Shown in pieces: positions 38,209 through 47,652 of a stretch of 64,000 bases of DNA. A program made the translations under genes and the position numbers. How positions within the stretch are numbered: position 1 is the first letter of the stretch; each line of letters begins with the position of its first letter. The stretch is from Desulfobacterales bacterium (lineage in GTDB: Bacteria > Desulfobacterota > Desulfobacteria > Desulfobacterales > UBA11574), in NCBI GenBank assembly GCA_022340885.1, contig JAJDND010000066.1:1-64000 (forward strand). The letters are read 5' to 3'. Below the pieces are notes generated by a model. That model did not search any database. It was not told the origin of the DNA and was given only the letters and a program-made list of their open reading frames with translations.

Positions 38209-38943
38209 TTAGACATACAAACGAATAATGTCAACCTCGAGTTGTCGTGATCGATTCTGACGGTCATCTTTACGGCATGATCTGCAGTGCAGATATTTTT
38301 CGAAAATACGGTCCGTCTCGGGTGAGATCCGATCCAAAATCGCGTTTGTTTGCAGATGTTCAAGGCGTGTATTGCATCGAATACATCTTGAAAATGGGTT
38401 GACTCGATCTTCGATGTCCAGATCGTCCATCAAATGGCAGACCTGTTTCGTAGCGGGTCCGGAACATACTTGTACGGCATGGGTGACGGAATCGGATTTG
38501 AGCAAATCTTTTTGCTTCGTGAGGATGATCCGGTTTTCCTTTCCGGAGGTCTCGACGATATCCGGTACGCGGTAATTCACATTAAATGTCGTATCAAATC
38601 CCAGCATCCGCATCAATTGAACCATCTCATGCAAATCAACATCTGCGATAAACCGGACCCGCCGAAGGGGAAGTTTTCTGAGCAGTGATACATTCCGGAT
38701 ATTCAGTTTCTCGAAAACAGGGTATACGCTAACGCGATCGCCGTGCTTGAAAATATAATCAAAATCCACCGGCTGTCCATTAACCAGCACCAAATCGACG
38801 GTTGAAGGCGGAACGCCAAAACCTTTGATGGTTTCTTTGATCGATCTTTTTCCAATGGTTTCGGTTTCGATATCCACCTTTTTCAGATGCCGCGGCAGGA
38901 AATCATTTAATTCTTCATAAAAACGGAATGTTCCTTTTGCCAT
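38209..38943 (-). CDS. Mut7-C RNase domain protein with N-terminal ubiquitin-like domain
   Basis: KGTFRFYEELNDFLPRHLKK; VRFIADVDLHEMVQLMRMLGFDTTFNV; CxxCN...CRSCRK zinc-ribbon. Confidence 0.8.
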   Translation of the reverse strand: MAKGTFRFYEELNDFLPRHLKKVDIETETIGKRSIKETIKGFGVPPSTVDLVLVNGQPVDFDYIFKHGDRVSVYPVFEKLNIRNVSLLRKLPLRRVRFIADVDLHEMVQLMRMLGFDTTFNVNYRVPDIVETSGKENRIILTKQKDLLKSDSVTHAVQVCSGPATKQVCHLMDDLDIEDRVNPFSRCIRCNTRLEHLQTNAILDRISPETDRIFEKYLHCRSCRKDDRQNRSRQLEVDIIRLYV

Positions 38944-38947
38944 TTTC

Positions 38948-39466
38948 TTACTTAAGCGCAGCAATAACCGCCTTCATAAAATTCGGAAGGTCGTCGGGTT
39001 TCCGGCTGGTAATGAGATTGCCGTCCACGACAACGGATTCGTCCATCCACAGGGCACCGGCATGAATCATATCGTCTTTTATGGAAAAAAATGAGGTGGC
39101 CTTCCGTCCTTCGAGTATATTGGCTGAAGCCAGCATCCACCCCGCATGACAAATGGCGGCGACGACTTTCCCGGCATCGAACAGATCTTTAACGAGTTGA
39201 ACCATGGCCGGATAGCGGCGCATCATATCCGGGGCATATCCCCCGGGAATAATGATTCCGTCATAATCCTCGGCGGACACCTGGTCCGCGTTGATGTCCG
39301 GCCGAACCTGTGTAGCAGGTTTCCCTGTAAATTCCTCGGCTCTCCCGGAACCGACCACCGTCACTTCGGCACCGGCTTCTTTCAACCGATAGTAAGGATA
39401 CCAGAATTCAAACACATTAAACATCTCTTCAACCAGTATAAGCATTTTTTTACTGTTAAGTTCCAT
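38948..39466 (-). CDS. DJ-1/PfpI family protein
   Basis: MLILVEEMFNVFEFWYPYYRLKEAGAEVTVVG, YDGIIIPGGYAPDMMRRYP, VAAICHAGWMLASANI. Confidence 0.93.
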   Translation of the reverse strand: MELNSKKMLILVEEMFNVFEFWYPYYRLKEAGAEVTVVGSGRAEEFTGKPATQVRPDINADQVSAEDYDGIIIPGGYAPDMMRRYPAMVQLVKDLFDAGKVVAAICHAGWMLASANILEGRKATSFFSIKDDMIHAGALWMDESVVVDGNLITSRKPDDLPNFMKAVIAALK

Positions 39467-39480
39467 ATTATCCTCCTTAT

Positions 39481-40932
39481 TCAAGGGATTCTCTCTACTT
39501 TTAGCGTATTGGTGCGACCGCTTCGTCCGAGCGGCGGCGTACCGGCAACAATAACAACGATATCTCCGGTACCGGCAAATCCCAGATGCTGCACCTTGCT
39601 CAAGGCAACATCCACCATATTGTCTGTTGCCTTTATGGGCTCGATTAAAGCGCTTTCCACCCCCCAGGCAAGCGCGAGCCGCCGTTGAACCCGAGGCGTT
39701 ACAGATAATGACAACACAGGACGATGCGGCCGGTGGCACGCCACCCGGCAGGCGGTCATCCCCGAAGAGGTGTAAGCCACGATGGCTTTTGCCGTTAAAG
39801 ATTCGGCCACCAAATTGCCGGCGTATGCAACCATCGGTTCAATATCATCGGGCGGCTCAAACGGCATGGGGCCGGATAACTTTTTTTGAAACCAGGCCGT
39901 TTCAACGGCAACGGCAATCTCTGACATCATTGTCACGGTTTCAATGGGATGCCGGCCGATGGCGGTTTCTGCGGACAGCATTAATACGTCCGTGCCGTCC
40001 AAAATGGCATTGGCCACATCCGTGGCCTCAGCCCGGGTCGGCTTGTATTTTTCGATCATGGATTCCAGCATCTGGGTTGCAGTGATCACCGGAATCGCCG
40101 CCCGTCGGCAAACATCAATAATACGCTTTTGTGCAATGGGAACCTCCTGCAAGCTCATTTCCAGAGCCAAATCACCACGCGCCGCCATAACGCCCCAGGT
40201 TTCGGACGCAATGGCTTCGATATCATCCAGAGCGTTCTGTCTTTCGATCTTGGCGATAATTGAAATGTCTGATCCCTTCTGCTTCAGATAATTCTTTAAA
40301 ATACGAACATCCTCGACAGACTGTACAAAAGACAGCGCCAGAAAGTCCAAATCCTGTGCAACGGCAAAATCGATATCTGCATAATCTTTCGCTGTGATGG
40401 ATGGGAGGTCGACCCGCAACCCCGGCAGGTTGATGCCTTTCCGGGCCGAAAGCACGCCGCCCCTGAGGATGCGGCAGCGGACATCCCCGTTGCGATCAAT
40501 ATCGGCCACCTCAAGCTCGATGTCGCCGTCATCGATCAGGATCAGGCTGCCGGTATGGACATCATTGGCCATGTTGAGATGACTGACCGAAACAACATCC
40601 TTGTTTCCCGTTATTTGTCGGGGCGTCAGGCATACTTCCTGGCCTGTTTTCAATGTCGCTTTACCTTCTGTTATTTCTCCGACACGTATTCTCGGCCCCT
40701 GCAAGTCGCCGATAACGGCAACAGGGATACCCAATCGATCTTCTAATTTTCGAATCCGTTGGATCAGCGGTATAAGATATTCATGGCTACTGTGGGAAAA
40801 ATTAAAACGAACCGCGTCCATCCCGGCAAGAATCATTCGTCGGAGCGAGTCCTCATTATCGCTGGCCGGACCCAGAGTAGCAATAATCTTCGTTCTTTTT
40901 GAAGGGCGTTTGTTGCGAATTTTATTTTCCAT
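39481..40932 (-). CDS. pyk: Pyruvate kinase
   Basis: KRTKIIATLGPASDNEDSLRRMILAGMDAVRFNFSHSSHE, GDLQGPRIRVGEI, MAARGDLALEMSLQEVPIAQKRIID, TQMLESMIEKYKPTRAEATDVANAILDGTDVLMLSAETA. Confidence 0.97.
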   Translation of the reverse strand: MENKIRNKRPSKRTKIIATLGPASDNEDSLRRMILAGMDAVRFNFSHSSHEYLIPLIQRIRKLEDRLGIPVAVIGDLQGPRIRVGEITEGKATLKTGQEVCLTPRQITGNKDVVSVSHLNMANDVHTGSLILIDDGDIELEVADIDRNGDVRCRILRGGVLSARKGINLPGLRVDLPSITAKDYADIDFAVAQDLDFLALSFVQSVEDVRILKNYLKQKGSDISIIAKIERQNALDDIEAIASETWGVMAARGDLALEMSLQEVPIAQKRIIDVCRRAAIPVITATQMLESMIEKYKPTRAEATDVANAILDGTDVLMLSAETAIGRHPIETVTMMSEIAVAVETAWFQKKLSGPMPFEPPDDIEPMVAYAGNLVAESLTAKAIVAYTSSGMTACRVACHRPHRPVLSLSVTPRVQRRLALAWGVESALIEPIKATDNMVDVALSKVQHLGFAGTGDIVVIVAGTPPLGRSGRTNTLKVERIP

Positions 40933-40974
40933 TTTTTCACCATTTTATGTTTCGGCACAAATAGCCAACGATCA

Positions 40975-41937
40975 TTAATGCGCTGAGCATTCCATACGCG
41001 GATCGGTTTCGATGTGCGTGAATCTTTCAAATTCGCGCCAGACGACGGATCTGACAGCATCCGTTTCTTTAAAAATTTCGTGACGGGATTCCGGAATCTC
41101 AACGAATCGACAGTTCGGCAGCCATGAGGAAATTTTCTTCTGCGCCTTGATGGATACGATTCTATCCTCGCCCGCACTGATCATTAAAATCGGCGTGGTA
41201 ATCTTTGCCGCATATTCGGGACGATTGAGAATATCGATGGATGCCATAGTGGCGGACAACCAGCCATAGGTCACGCCCCCCAGCGCCAGATCAGGATTTT
41301 TTTCAATGGCTTTGATGGCATCCATAAATCGCACAGGATCCGAAGTCAGTTTATTTCCATTAAATTTTCCATCCGTATAATCGCCGGACCCAATGGTATA
41401 CGCATGACGGAACCCGCTTTTGACGGCAATTCGGGTCAAGAGACTGATGAGCCGTCGGGATAGATTGGAATTGAAAATGTCGATCATCGGTGACGTCAGG
41501 ACCGCCATATCTGCCGTTTCCGGATAATCGTGCAAAAAACGAAGTGCAATGTGCCCCCCCATGGAATGCGCAATGATGATCAACGGACGAAGGCATTCAG
41601 GCATTACGATCCTATTGAAAAACAGATTCAGATCATTCAGATAAACCTGGTAATTGTCGATAAATCCCTTATGCCGGTTTGAAAGCATCCGGTTTGAAAG
41701 CCCCTGGCCGCGCCAGTCAAAACTATACACATCAAACCCTTTTTGGTTCAGATCGTCGATGATTTCCGAATATTTCTCCAAAAATTCGCATCTACCGGCA
41801 AGCAAAAGGATCGATCCTTTCCGTTTTTCTTTTGGAATACGCCATATGCCATAGCGAAGGGACCGTTGATCGTCCGTGGTCATGAAGTCAACGGTTGAAG
41901 ACTTGCTTTCTTTGGCGATGCCATTCGTCTGGGCCAT
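40975..41937 (-). CDS. Alpha/beta hydrolase (lysophospholipase-like)
   Basis: GRCEFLEKYSEIIDDLNQKGFDVYSFDWRGQGLSNR, IIAHSMGGHIALRFL, ISAGEDRIVS. Confidence 0.9.
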   Translation of the reverse strand: MAQTNGIAKESKSSTVDFMTTDDQRSLRYGIWRIPKEKRKGSILLLAGRCEFLEKYSEIIDDLNQKGFDVYSFDWRGQGLSNRMLSNRHKGFIDNYQVYLNDLNLFFNRIVMPECLRPLIIIAHSMGGHIALRFLHDYPETADMAVLTSPMIDIFNSNLSRRLISLLTRIAVKSGFRHAYTIGSGDYTDGKFNGNKLTSDPVRFMDAIKAIEKNPDLALGGVTYGWLSATMASIDILNRPEYAAKITTPILMISAGEDRIVSIKAQKKISSWLPNCRFVEIPESRHEIFKETDAVRSVVWREFERFTHIETDPRMECSAH

Positions 41938-42123
41938 ATATAATCATAATGTCGATCATGGAATCTTTCAAGATTTAATGCCCCAATCGAGCAATTACGC
42001 CCGACTGAAAGTTATCTCAAAGACATATTGACCTCCTTAAGCGTTGTGGTATATTTTAGATGATACTCGAATAATTTGGGACAATGACAATACTGCGGTT
42101 TGCTTCAAGTCTAAAGAGCCGTT

Positions 42124-43281
42124 ATGAGCGACTATCTTGAAAAATTGCCTGGATTTGTCGATACCATCAAATCCATCCAAGAAACCGTCATTACGAACAT
42201 CGTGCTGATCGGTCAAACCCCCGCTCCCACATTCAAGGAAAAACAACGCACCAGCATTTTCATGGAGCGGCTGGCTGAATTTCAGGTTGATGAATGCACC
42301 ACCGACGGCTATCGAAATCCCATCGGTATCATTAAGGGAACTTCCGAATCAAAACCGCCTATTTTTGTGGTCGCCCATTTGGATACCATCTTCGACAAAG
42401 ACGTCGACCACTATTATTCTATTCAGGAAAACACGATTATGGGGGCAGGCATCATAGACAATTCCGTGGGGGTCGGCGTTCTGGCTTCGTTGCCGGAGAT
42501 CTTTCGAAGGTTGGGGCTGCGTTTTGAATCGGATATTGTTTTGGCGGGTGTTATACAGTCTTTGGGCAAGGGCAACCTCAGGGGCATCCGGCATCTTTTG
42601 AAGACTTGGACAACCCCCATCAGAGGGGCGGTCTGCATCGAGGGCGCCGAACTCGGCAGGCTGAATTATTATGCCGACGGTATGATTCGGTGCGAAATCG
42701 ACTGCAACATTTCACCGGTCGGCGGATTCAAGCATAAGTTCAAACCCAATGCCATCCTGATAATCAATGAAGTCATCAATCAGATCATGCAACTGCGTTT
42801 GCCCCAAAAACCCCGTTCGAGGGTGATTATCGGCAAAACATCGGGAGGGTTCAAGCACGGCATGATCGCGTACGATGCCTCTTTGGGACTTGAAATTCAA
42901 AGCAATTCCGATAAAATGGTCAAGTCGATTTTTAACAGCATCAAGGATATTGTCGAAGGCACGAGCCACGAGTATGAGGTTGATTTAAAATTGAACACCT
43001 TGAGCAACATTCACGCGGCAAAATTACAGTTCAACCATCCCCTGGTAAAAAGCGCCGTGAATGTGATGAAAAAGCTCGATTTGACCCCGGTCAGCGGTCC
43101 CAGCGAATCCGAACTTTCCATTTTTCTTTCACGTAATATTCCGTCTATCACCCTCGGCATTACCCGGGGAGAAAACCATCATCAACAAAACGCCCGTGTG
43201 GAAATCGAGCCCATATTTACGGGGATTACACAAATCATCGGGGTTATTATGGCCATCGACAACGGGGCATGTGATGAATAA
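42124..43281 (+). CDS. M20-family-like peptidase
   Basis: VVAHLDTIFD, IMGAGIIDNSVGVGVL, SGPSESELSIFLSRNIPSITLGITRGENHHQQNARVEI. Confidence 0.75.
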   Translation: MSDYLEKLPGFVDTIKSIQETVITNIVLIGQTPAPTFKEKQRTSIFMERLAEFQVDECTTDGYRNPIGIIKGTSESKPPIFVVAHLDTIFDKDVDHYYSIQENTIMGAGIIDNSVGVGVLASLPEIFRRLGLRFESDIVLAGVIQSLGKGNLRGIRHLLKTWTTPIRGAVCIEGAELGRLNYYADGMIRCEIDCNISPVGGFKHKFKPNAILIINEVINQIMQLRLPQKPRSRVIIGKTSGGFKHGMIAYDASLGLEIQSNSDKMVKSIFNSIKDIVEGTSHEYEVDLKLNTLSNIHAAKLQFNHPLVKSAVNVMKKLDLTPVSGPSESELSIFLSRNIPSITLGITRGENHHQQNARVEIEPIFTGITQIIGVIMAIDNGACDE

Positions 43282-44296
43282 GAGTTGGATAGACAACAAT
43301 ACCTTTCATTATTCGAAATTCAGCGATCTTCATCGGTTGGTCAATGAAAAACAGCGGAAAAATCTGACAATTTCGCTGTGTCTGCCGACATTGAACGAAG
43401 AAAAAACCATCGCTAAAGAAATTTTGATCATGAAGTCAGAGTTGATGACGCGCTATCCCCTCATAGATGAGATCGTTGTCGTAGACTCAGGTTCAACAGA
43501 TAAAACCAGAGAAATTGCAAGGGGATATGGCGCAGATGTATATGAAGCATCGGAAATTTTTCCCCATCTCGATAAATTTGTCGGCAAAGGCGAGAATCTC
43601 TGGAAGGCCTTATACATCACCAAAGGGGACATCATTGTTTATCTGGATGCGGATATAAAAAATATTCACCACCGGTTTGCCTATGCGCTTTTGGGGCCGC
43701 TGATTCTTTACGATCGTATTAAATATGTTAAGGCGTTTTACGACCGCCCCATTGCCATTGGAAAAAGTAAAATCAGACCCACCGGCGGCGGCAGGGTGAC
43801 CGAACTTGTTGTTCGGCCGTTGTTCTCCCTATTTTTCCCGGATCTCACCCAGATATTACAGCCGCTGTCCGGCGAATATGCCGGCTATAGAGAAATATTC
43901 GAACACATCCCTTTTCCCATCGGATACGGCGTCGAAACCAGCATGATCCTCGATATTTATGAAAAATGGGGACTCGATGTCATCGCGCAAGTGGATCTGG
44001 ACAGGCGGATTCACCGAAACCGCGATACCAAAGCCCTCGGAAGGATGGCCTTTGCGATTCTACAAACATTTATCGAACGCAAAATAAAACTGGGCTTGGT
44101 GGATTATAAAGAAAAACTGTACGATGAAATGATACAATTTAACCTAGTTAAGGGTGAATACAAGCCGGATATATATAAAATCGTGGGTCTCGAAAGACCC
44201 CCTATCATCGAAATTCCGGAGTATCGCAAGAAATTTAAAAGGGCTTTGCAGAAAAGACCTCACGCAATCGCCGGGGAAACGGATGTCCTGGGCTGA
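43274..44296 (+). CDS. Glucosyl-3-phosphoglycerate synthase-like glycosyltransferase
   Basis: ISLCLPTLNEEKTIAKEI, EIVVVDSGSTDKTREIARGYGADVYEA, GKGENLWKALYITKGDIIVYLDADIKNI, QPLSGEYAGYREIFEHIPFPIGYGVE. Confidence 0.85.
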   Translation: MNKSWIDNNTFHYSKFSDLHRLVNEKQRKNLTISLCLPTLNEEKTIAKEILIMKSELMTRYPLIDEIVVVDSGSTDKTREIARGYGADVYEASEIFPHLDKFVGKGENLWKALYITKGDIIVYLDADIKNIHHRFAYALLGPLILYDRIKYVKAFYDRPIAIGKSKIRPTGGGRVTELVVRPLFSLFFPDLTQILQPLSGEYAGYREIFEHIPFPIGYGVETSMILDIYEKWGLDVIAQVDLDRRIHRNRDTKALGRMAFAILQTFIERKIKLGLVDYKEKLYDEMIQFNLVKGEYKPDIYKIVGLERPPIIEIPEYRKKFKRALQKRPHAIAGETDVLG

Positions 44297-44343
44297 AGGG
44301 GCAGTGACGTTCCGGCCCGCCACATTGAATTCTTGCAAAACAA

Positions 44344-44399
44344 ACCGGATGCTTTGCACCCGGATGCAAGTTCAACGTCCAAAGCACTGACGTGCTGTT
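44344..44399 (+). repeat. Repeat family B, copy 2 (56 bp)
   Basis: accgg-N11-ccggatgcaagttcaacgtccaaagcactgacgtgctgtt; gapless match to the complement of 4988..5043. Confidence 0.8.
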
Positions 44400-44451
44400 G
44401 AATTGACTCTTTCCACAAATAGACTTCATTTCAAGGGAGGCTCAAAAGAAA

Positions 44452-44514
44452 GCCTGGGCCGTATCAGTGGGAGGCTACATTTTCTCGCACAAATCATCGG
44501 TTTACGGCCCAGGC
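44452..44514 (-). terminator. Long hairpin with 12-bp perfect stem gcctgggccgta/tacggcccaggc, T-rich tail on minus strand
   Basis: Seen directly; on the minus strand followed by tttctttt, downstream of dctM. Confidence 0.55.
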
Positions 44515-44649
44515 AAAGAGAAGGCGTTGGTAGCTATCGTGTATTGCAGTCTCTGCTAACAGAATTAAAAACACGAATCAAGTTTTTTTTTCATGCTGAA
44601 TAATTTTTTTATTAAATGCAACGATCGGTGGTTTTTAATGTTTTAATTT

Positions 44650-45954
44650 TCAATGCATCAGGTTGGGAAGATAAGTGACTAGTCCCGGCAAAGCCATTAA
44701 CACAATAACGCAAATAATATATGCCGGCAAAAAAAACGTTACCCCTTTAAACACATCTTCCAACTTAACATCTTTAGCCATACCGGCGACCACGTAAGTC
44801 GTAGCGCCAACAGGAGGTGTAACGGCGCCCAGCGTTGTAATCACGGTAATTGTTACGCCAAACCAGATCGGATCGTATCCGAGCTGTTTTGCTACAGGGA
44901 AAAATATGGGAATGGTGATCAAGAGCAACGCCAAGGCATCCATAACAGCCCCACCAACAATATAAATCGCAAATATTATTAACATAATTGTGGTATTGGA
45001 AACAGGCAGCCCCACTACCCAAGAAGCAATATCAAAAGGTATTCTTGTTACAGCCAGAAAACGACCGAATATAACAGCACCCGCTATGATCATGATAACC
45101 ATGCAGGATATCCGAAGCGTATCGATAATCGAGGCCACGAATCCTTTCCAGGTCAGCCGGCCTTGAACAAAACAGAGAATCACTGCAAAAAAAGAGCCTG
45201 CAGCACCAGCCTCCGTAGGCGTAAAAAATCCAAAATAAAGACCAAGCATCACCAGCAAAAACAAGGTGGTTATTTCAAAAATACCAGACAGCGCCTTGAT
45301 CTTTTTTTTGAAATCGGTCTTTGGCCCCACCGGTCCCCATTCAGGATAAAGTCGGCACAAAATGTAAACCGTTACCATCAAGAGAAACGCCAATACGATA
45401 CCTGCTCCGATTCCTCCATAAAAAAGTTTCGCAATAGACTGCTCGGTAGAAAGGCCAATCACGATCAGAACAACGCTTGGCGGAATAACAACACCTAGTG
45501 TAGATCCGCAGGCAACGACACTTGTGCTGAGAATGGGTTTGTACTTGTATTTGTTCATCTGAGGAAGAGCGACAGTGGTCATCGTAGCTGCCGTCGCTGC
45601 ATTGGAGCCACAGATAGCTGCGAATGCGGAACAAGCAATGACAGTTGCCATGGCAATCCCTCCCCGAATCTGTCCCACCCAATTGTAAGCGGCATTGTAT
45701 AATTTTTCGTTTATTCCAGAGTAGAATGCTATCTGCCCCATAAAAATAAAAAGGGGAATAACTGTTAGACCATATTTTGAAAATGTTTCCCACAAAACAG
45801 AGCCAATCATATTAAGCCCGGCTTTTAAGGAAATCACGTAACAAAATCCGCAAAATCCAACGATACCCATTGCAAATCCAACAGGAGTACCCAAAAAAAA
45901 TAAAATTAGAAGGAGGATAATAATTCCTGTAATTCCAATGGCTGCCAGATTCAA
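44650..45954 (-). CDS. dctM: TRAP transporter large permease (DctM)
   Basis: FFLGTPVGFAMGIVGFCGF, PLFIFMGQIAFYSGI, multi-TM. Confidence 0.95.
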   Translation of the reverse strand: MNLAAIGITGIIILLLILFFLGTPVGFAMGIVGFCGFCYVISLKAGLNMIGSVLWETFSKYGLTVIPLFIFMGQIAFYSGINEKLYNAAYNWVGQIRGGIAMATVIACSAFAAICGSNAATAATMTTVALPQMNKYKYKPILSTSVVACGSTLGVVIPPSVVLIVIGLSTEQSIAKLFYGGIGAGIVLAFLLMVTVYILCRLYPEWGPVGPKTDFKKKIKALSGIFEITTLFLLVMLGLYFGFFTPTEAGAAGSFFAVILCFVQGRLTWKGFVASIIDTLRISCMVIMIIAGAVIFGRFLAVTRIPFDIASWVVGLPVSNTTIMLIIFAIYIVGGAVMDALALLLITIPIFFPVAKQLGYDPIWFGVTITVITTLGAVTPPVGATTYVVAGMAKDVKLEDVFKGVTFFLPAYIICVIVLMALPGLVTYLPNLMH

Positions 45955-46442
45955 TCGGTGTCCTCCTTTTCCGCGGAAAAAAGCCTGACAAGTTCAGTAA
46001 ACAGGACCAATGAGAGAACGGCACAGCCAAAAGCAACGCCATACGTAAAAGGATAATAGATGATTCTAAGTGTCTCCGTAATTTCTCCCGTATTCATCAG
46101 CGTTGTTGCTTTCACGGCAATTTGCCAGGCAGCTACACTAAAAAAAAGAAAGCAAACCATATAGTTAATCGCATGAATAATATTTCTTGCTTTATCGGAA
46201 AAACGATTAACCAAAACATCCACTGAAATATGGCCGCGTTTAATTTGGGTATATCCAAGCGCAAAGGCTGTTACAATGGCGCCGCAATATCCCATCAATT
46301 CAAAGGTGCCCTTGATCGGCACCCAGGCAAGACGAAATATTATATTTGAGCAGGTCAGAATAATCATTCCAACCAAAAAAATGCCTCCGACCCATAAAAG
46401 CAAACGATTTAAAAATGTACTTATTCTGTCCAGCATTTCCAT
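45951..46442 (-). CDS. dctQ: TRAP transporter small permease (DctQ)
   Basis: Four TMs; ELMGYCGAIVTAFALGYTQIKRGHISVDVLVNRFS; between dctM and dctP. Confidence 0.92.
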   Translation of the reverse strand: MEMLDRISTFLNRLLLWVGGIFLVGMIILTCSNIIFRLAWVPIKGTFELMGYCGAIVTAFALGYTQIKRGHISVDVLVNRFSDKARNIIHAINYMVCFLFFSVAAWQIAVKATTLMNTGEITETLRIIYYPFTYGVAFGCAVLSLVLFTELVRLFSAEKEDTD

Positions 46443-46444
46443 AA

Positions 46445-46470
46445 CAACCTCTTTCTAAATTCAGAGGTTG
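46445..46470 (-). terminator. Hairpin caacctct-N10-agaggttg between dctP and dctQ
   Basis: 8-bp perfect inverted repeat in the intergenic gap. Confidence 0.5.
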
Positions 46471-46515
46471 AGGAAGTTGCATATCTGAAAATTTTGCCTT
46501 CCTCAAAGTATTTGA

Positions 46516-47538
46516 TTATTCAGAATATTTCTTCGTCAGCGTATAAATATCCTTCACGATAGCCCCAGCAGGAAGACCTTTTTCTTTAGCATTCTTAACC
46601 CAATTATCGGTTATGAATTGCAATTTTTTGTTCCACTTGGCCTTTTCCATTTTATTAAGATGAATAAATTCAACATGGTAATTCTTTTTAGACCATTCTA
46701 TCGATTCTTTCACATGGTTATCCATATAGTTTCCGGTCCATTCAGCCTGTTCCGTGCCAAGATCGTTAAAAATCTTTTGAACATCGGCTGGCAGCGCCTT
46801 CCATGAGTCCATATTCATCACGACCGCAAATGGATAAATCACGGTGTCCGTCATGGTTACGTATCGGCAAAGTTCTGCAAACTTAAAATCCTTCATGGTT
46901 TCAAGAGAAGAGAACAGACCTTTAACCACGCCTTTCTGCAATGCCTCGACCGTTGCCGGCATCGGCATTCCCACCGGATTGGCTCCCCATGCACTCAGTA
47001 TTTGAGCCGCCCCACCCGATGCCCTGAGGTCCAAACCTTTTAAATCAGATAAGCTTCTAACGGGCACCTTTGACATGATGTTTGTCGGCGCCGTTGTAAA
47101 CATGGTAAGAACTTTCACTTTTGCAAAGGCCTCGGGTTTGTATTTTTTATAAAGATCCCATAAAACAAGACTGCCCACTTCAGCGCTGGGCAGATCCACC
47201 GGGAGGCTAGTTGCATTGGTCAAGACGAATCGTCCAGGCTGGTATGCCATGCACAAACATCCTATATCTGCCTGTCCGGCGATAACCCCATCCATCATGT
47301 TTTTTGCCCCGAGCAGGGTTCCGCCGGGATATGTGTTGACGGCAACCTTTCCATGGGTCCGTTTTTCAACCTCTTTTTTCCACCTTTCCATTTGAACACA
47401 AGGAAAAGTTGGTGCAGGTGGAAAATTTGCATAGCTCAATTTGATTGTCCCCGCCGTTGTCGTTTTAGGCATCACCATGAAACCCAGAAACACGGCTACA
47501 AAAATTCCCTTCCAGACATGTACTAATTGTTGTCTCAT
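46516..47538 (-). CDS. dctP: TRAP transporter solute-binding protein (DctP)
   Basis: Signal peptide, IKLSYANFPPAPTFPCVQMERWKKEVEKRTHGKVAVNTYPGGTLLGAKNMMDGVIAGQADIG. Confidence 0.93.
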   Translation of the reverse strand: MRQQLVHVWKGIFVAVFLGFMVMPKTTTAGTIKLSYANFPPAPTFPCVQMERWKKEVEKRTHGKVAVNTYPGGTLLGAKNMMDGVIAGQADIGCLCMAYQPGRFVLTNATSLPVDLPSAEVGSLVLWDLYKKYKPEAFAKVKVLTMFTTAPTNIMSKVPVRSLSDLKGLDLRASGGAAQILSAWGANPVGMPMPATVEALQKGVVKGLFSSLETMKDFKFAELCRYVTMTDTVIYPFAVVMNMDSWKALPADVQKIFNDLGTEQAEWTGNYMDNHVKESIEWSKKNYHVEFIHLNKMEKAKWNKKLQFITDNWVKNAKEKGLPAGAIVKDIYTLTKKYSE

Positions 47539-47652
47539 TTTCGCCTCCTTTAAATGTGAACAATAGTGATTACCTCTATTTTTTAACAGGCTCCGCGTAT
47601 GAATTCGTCCTAAAGCGTAATGGTCATTTCTGACAACAACAGGTGTCAATTC

